DNA of 7,163 nt from Thermoplasmatota archaeon (GTDB taxonomy: Archaea; Thermoplasmatota; E2; DHVEG-1), in contig JAUWCF010000047.1 of NCBI GenBank assembly GCA_030609445.1, positions 1 through 7,163 of the forward strand, given 5' to 3'. Both the position numbers and the translations under genes were made by a program. The notes under the pieces are model-generated. The model did not search any database and was not told the origin of the DNA. It saw only the letters and a program-made list of their open reading frames with translations. Positions 5,490 through 7,163 of the stretch are shown here, piece by piece. Position 1 is the stretch's first letter. Every line of letters begins with the position of its first letter.

Positions 5490-7163
5490 CTAAAACAGCA
5501 TCTGCAATATACTTCCAAATATTGGAAAATGATTGATGATTATATTGTATATCCAGAGAATAATCGGATTGGATATTGCATTATTCATTGGCATACTAAC
5601 AACTAAGGGGTCAGACCAATCACTTTCATCGCCTTTGGTATCTTTTGCTTTTACCCTAATATCGTAGGTTCCTTTTTCATCCCATGCATGCATGGCAAAT
5701 GCTTCATCACCAGAGTCAAATGGTCCTGTCCAGCCACTGTATGTTTCATCCCCCCATGAAAAGTTGTATAGGATTCTATCACCATCAAGATCAATGGTTG
5801 AAGCTTTATACATGTATTCAGTATTTGGTGTTCCTTCAGTCGGTCCAGTTGGGCTGTCTGGTACGTCTGGTTTTTGATTGAGCATGAATAGTTCACTGTG
5901 ATACAGATAGTTATGAGCGGTTGCAACAAGTGATAATTCTTCGTCTGGTGATGCTCCAGTTTTATCCAGTTGGACGATTCCACTGGCATCAGTAAATCCT
6001 GATTCATAAAACCCTCCTTCTTGACTAATGCAGACAAGAGATCCTTCAATGGGATTTCCATTTCCTTTAACTGTAATTTGAATTACATCGGACATTACTA
6101 TATATGAAACATCAAGATTCTCAGGATGGGCTGTATAGAGATCCAATGATGGATCACCAAAGCAGTGGAACAGCTCAAAGGTTAATCGTTCTAAATCCCA
6201 TGGATCACCCCACGTATCTGCCATATAGACCTTCCCATAATTCAGTATTTCTCCTATGTGATAGAGTGAAACATCGCTTCCTACCTCTGTATCGAATTCA
6301 GGCCATACGGCATCATAAAATCCTCTGCATAAATAATCATTATACCCACTGTAGCTATTTCTAGAAGCACCGAAAACAGCAATGGCACCACCGCCTTCTT
6401 TTCTTAGGAATTCTTCACAGAAACACTCAGTGGTATCAAAACTTCCAGATGCACAATTTATGCTAAATACAATAGGTAAAAGATCACCGTTTGTCAAGCC
6501 AGCAATATCCGAGACATCAAAATATGGGTCACCCCAACCATATTCAAATCCATGATCCCGATGATTCAAGATAAATATACCTTGTTCTATCGCGTTGGTA
6601 ACATCATTGCCATCACCATCCCAAGCAAACGTTGGACGTAATAATTCAGGTGGGAGAGGTTCGCCATTTCCATAATATCCGTTATTGTAATGGGTTGGAT
6701 TAATATAGGATTCAGTACAATAAATTCTCTCTCCTGTATATCCAATTGACATGAGATAGTCTCGTATTTCTTCAGATGTCCTGACGAAACGGCGACTTTC
6801 ATAGCCATTGTTCTCATCATCCTGGAAGTACGCTGCTACAGCAAAATTTTCATAAAAATTAGATGGGACAGGAGGCATCTGCTCATAGGTTAGAATCTTT
6901 TGAACGATTGTATCTGCTTGATCTGTTGTATCAACAGGCAAACGTCCGATAAATATATCTGGATAATAATCAGATCCGTTTACTGTAGCATACCACATAT
7001 CAGATGCTGTATAGGTCCCATGATAAGGATGGACATATAGATAATTTGTAGGAACATATTCCGCATCGCCAACAAGAAGAATGTATGATGGTGCAAGATC
7101 CCAGGTGTCATATGCGTCTTGGATGTATTGACGTATCTCTGTAGAGGTGCTTCCGATTTCAGT
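5490..7163 (-). CDS. Secreted-type C25 (gingipain-like) cysteine peptidase, 3' part of the gene
   Basis: This is an endopeptidase of family C25, probably cell-surface or extracellular. The frame is open to the window edge: 557 residues are visible and the start, signal peptide and any propeptide are missing. The ATG at 6998 is internal, since the 55 codons before it encode typical family sequence (SYILLVGDAEYVP, then DMWYATVNGSDYYPDIFIGRLPV). In visible-residue numbering the catalytic dyad is His204 in RDHGFEYGW and Cys237 in FSINCASGSF. Their 33-residue spacing equals that of His211 and Cys244 in RgpB. After the catalytic domain (to about 345, ending FGDPSLDLY) comes an Ig-like domain (about 346-430), then a PKD/fibronectin-like domain (about 432-525, with DLDGDRILYNFSWGD and KAKDTKGDESDWSDP). 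A hydrophobic tail containing IILWIYNIIINHFPIF follows to residue 557. Many Asp and Asn residues suggest calcium binding. Substrate specificity (Arg, Lys or other) is not readable. Confidence 0.9.
   Translation of the reverse strand, partial: TEIGSTSTEIRQYIQDAYDTWDLAPSYILLVGDAEYVPTNYLYVHPYHGTYTASDMWYATVNGSDYYPDIFIGRLPVDTTDQADTIVQKILTYEQMPPVPSNFYENFAVAAYFQDDENNGYESRRFVRTSEEIRDYLMSIGYTGERIYCTESYINPTHYNNGYYGNGEPLPPELLRPTFAWDGDGNDVTNAIEQGIFILNHRDHGFEYGWGDPYFDVSDIAGLTNGDLLPIVFSINCASGSFDTTECFCEEFLRKEGGGAIAVFGASRNSYSGYNDYLCRGFYDAVWPEFDTEVGSDVSLYHIGEILNYGKVYMADTWGDPWDLERLTFELFHCFGDPSLDLYTAHPENLDVSYIVMSDVIQITVKGNGNPIEGSLVCISQEGGFYESGFTDASGIVQLDKTGASPDEELSLVATAHNYLYHSELFMLNQKPDVPDSPTGPTEGTPNTEYMYKASTIDLDGDRILYNFSWGDETYSGWTGPFDSGDEAFAMHAWDEKGTYDIRVKAKDTKGDESDWSDPLVVSMPMNNAISNPIILWIYNIIINHFPIFGSILQMLF

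Noticed and set aside
5651..6364. Alternative-frame open frames of 136, 65, 61 and 86 codons in the peptidase 3' region
   Set aside because: They lie over the Ig-like and PKD-like domains of the peptidase frame and have low-complexity His/Gln/Leu compositions typical of shadows.
6587..6998. ATG at 6998 as the start of the C25 peptidase gene
   Set aside because: The frame stays open for 55 more codons to the window edge and those codons encode core C25 sequence, so the ATG is internal.

Overview
The window looks like a piece of chromosome from an uncultured, AT-rich archaeon. A Thermoplasmata-type (MBG-D-like) sediment archaeon is my best guess, but lineage cannot be proven from 7 kb. The archaeal call rests on three points. 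The genes inside the operon are preceded by GGTGA-type ribosome sites. The first gene of the operon has none, but has a BRE/TATA-like element centred 26.5 nt upstream of its ATG, as expected for a leaderless archaeal transcript. A secreted-type C25 (gingipain-like) peptidase with a Thermoplasmata-style C-terminal tail lies next door.

Layout: every supported gene is on the minus strand, so transcription runs from high to low coordinates. (1) 7163-5490 is the 3' part of a C25 cysteine peptidase gene, cut off by the window edge. It is followed by a gene-free spacer (5489-5263) with a 14-bp palindrome, a triple T-tract terminator and a leaderless promoter. (2) 5262-177 is a tight five-gene unit: acyl-CoA dehydrogenase, AMP-forming acyl-CoA synthetase, etfB, etfA, and a small six-cysteine protein (DUF6125-like). 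Junctions are 21 nt, a 4-nt overlap, 5 nt and 48 nt. (3) 176-130 is a short spacer with a possible promoter and a T7 tract, followed by the first 43 codons of a possible further gene (129-1) running off the low-coordinate edge.

How it works together: the synthetase would turn a free carboxylic acid into its CoA thioester at the cost of ATP. The dehydrogenase would oxidise the thioester to the 2-enoyl-CoA, and EtfBA would take the electrons. No hydratase, 3-hydroxyacyl-CoA dehydrogenase, thiolase or ETF:quinone oxidoreductase is present, so the rest of the pathway and the final electron acceptor lie elsewhere. The peptidase next door fits a lifestyle of degrading external protein and oxidising the resulting acids, but the two are separate transcription units and the link is inference.

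Several starts are corrected from the raw open frames: the dehydrogenase starts at 5262 (not TTG 5289), the small cysteine protein at 701 (not GTG 710), and the peptidase has no start in the window (the ATG at 6998 is internal). I saw no insertion sequence, tRNA, rRNA or CRISPR array, and no clearly new multi-gene system. The least explained parts are the six-cysteine protein and the peptidase tail.
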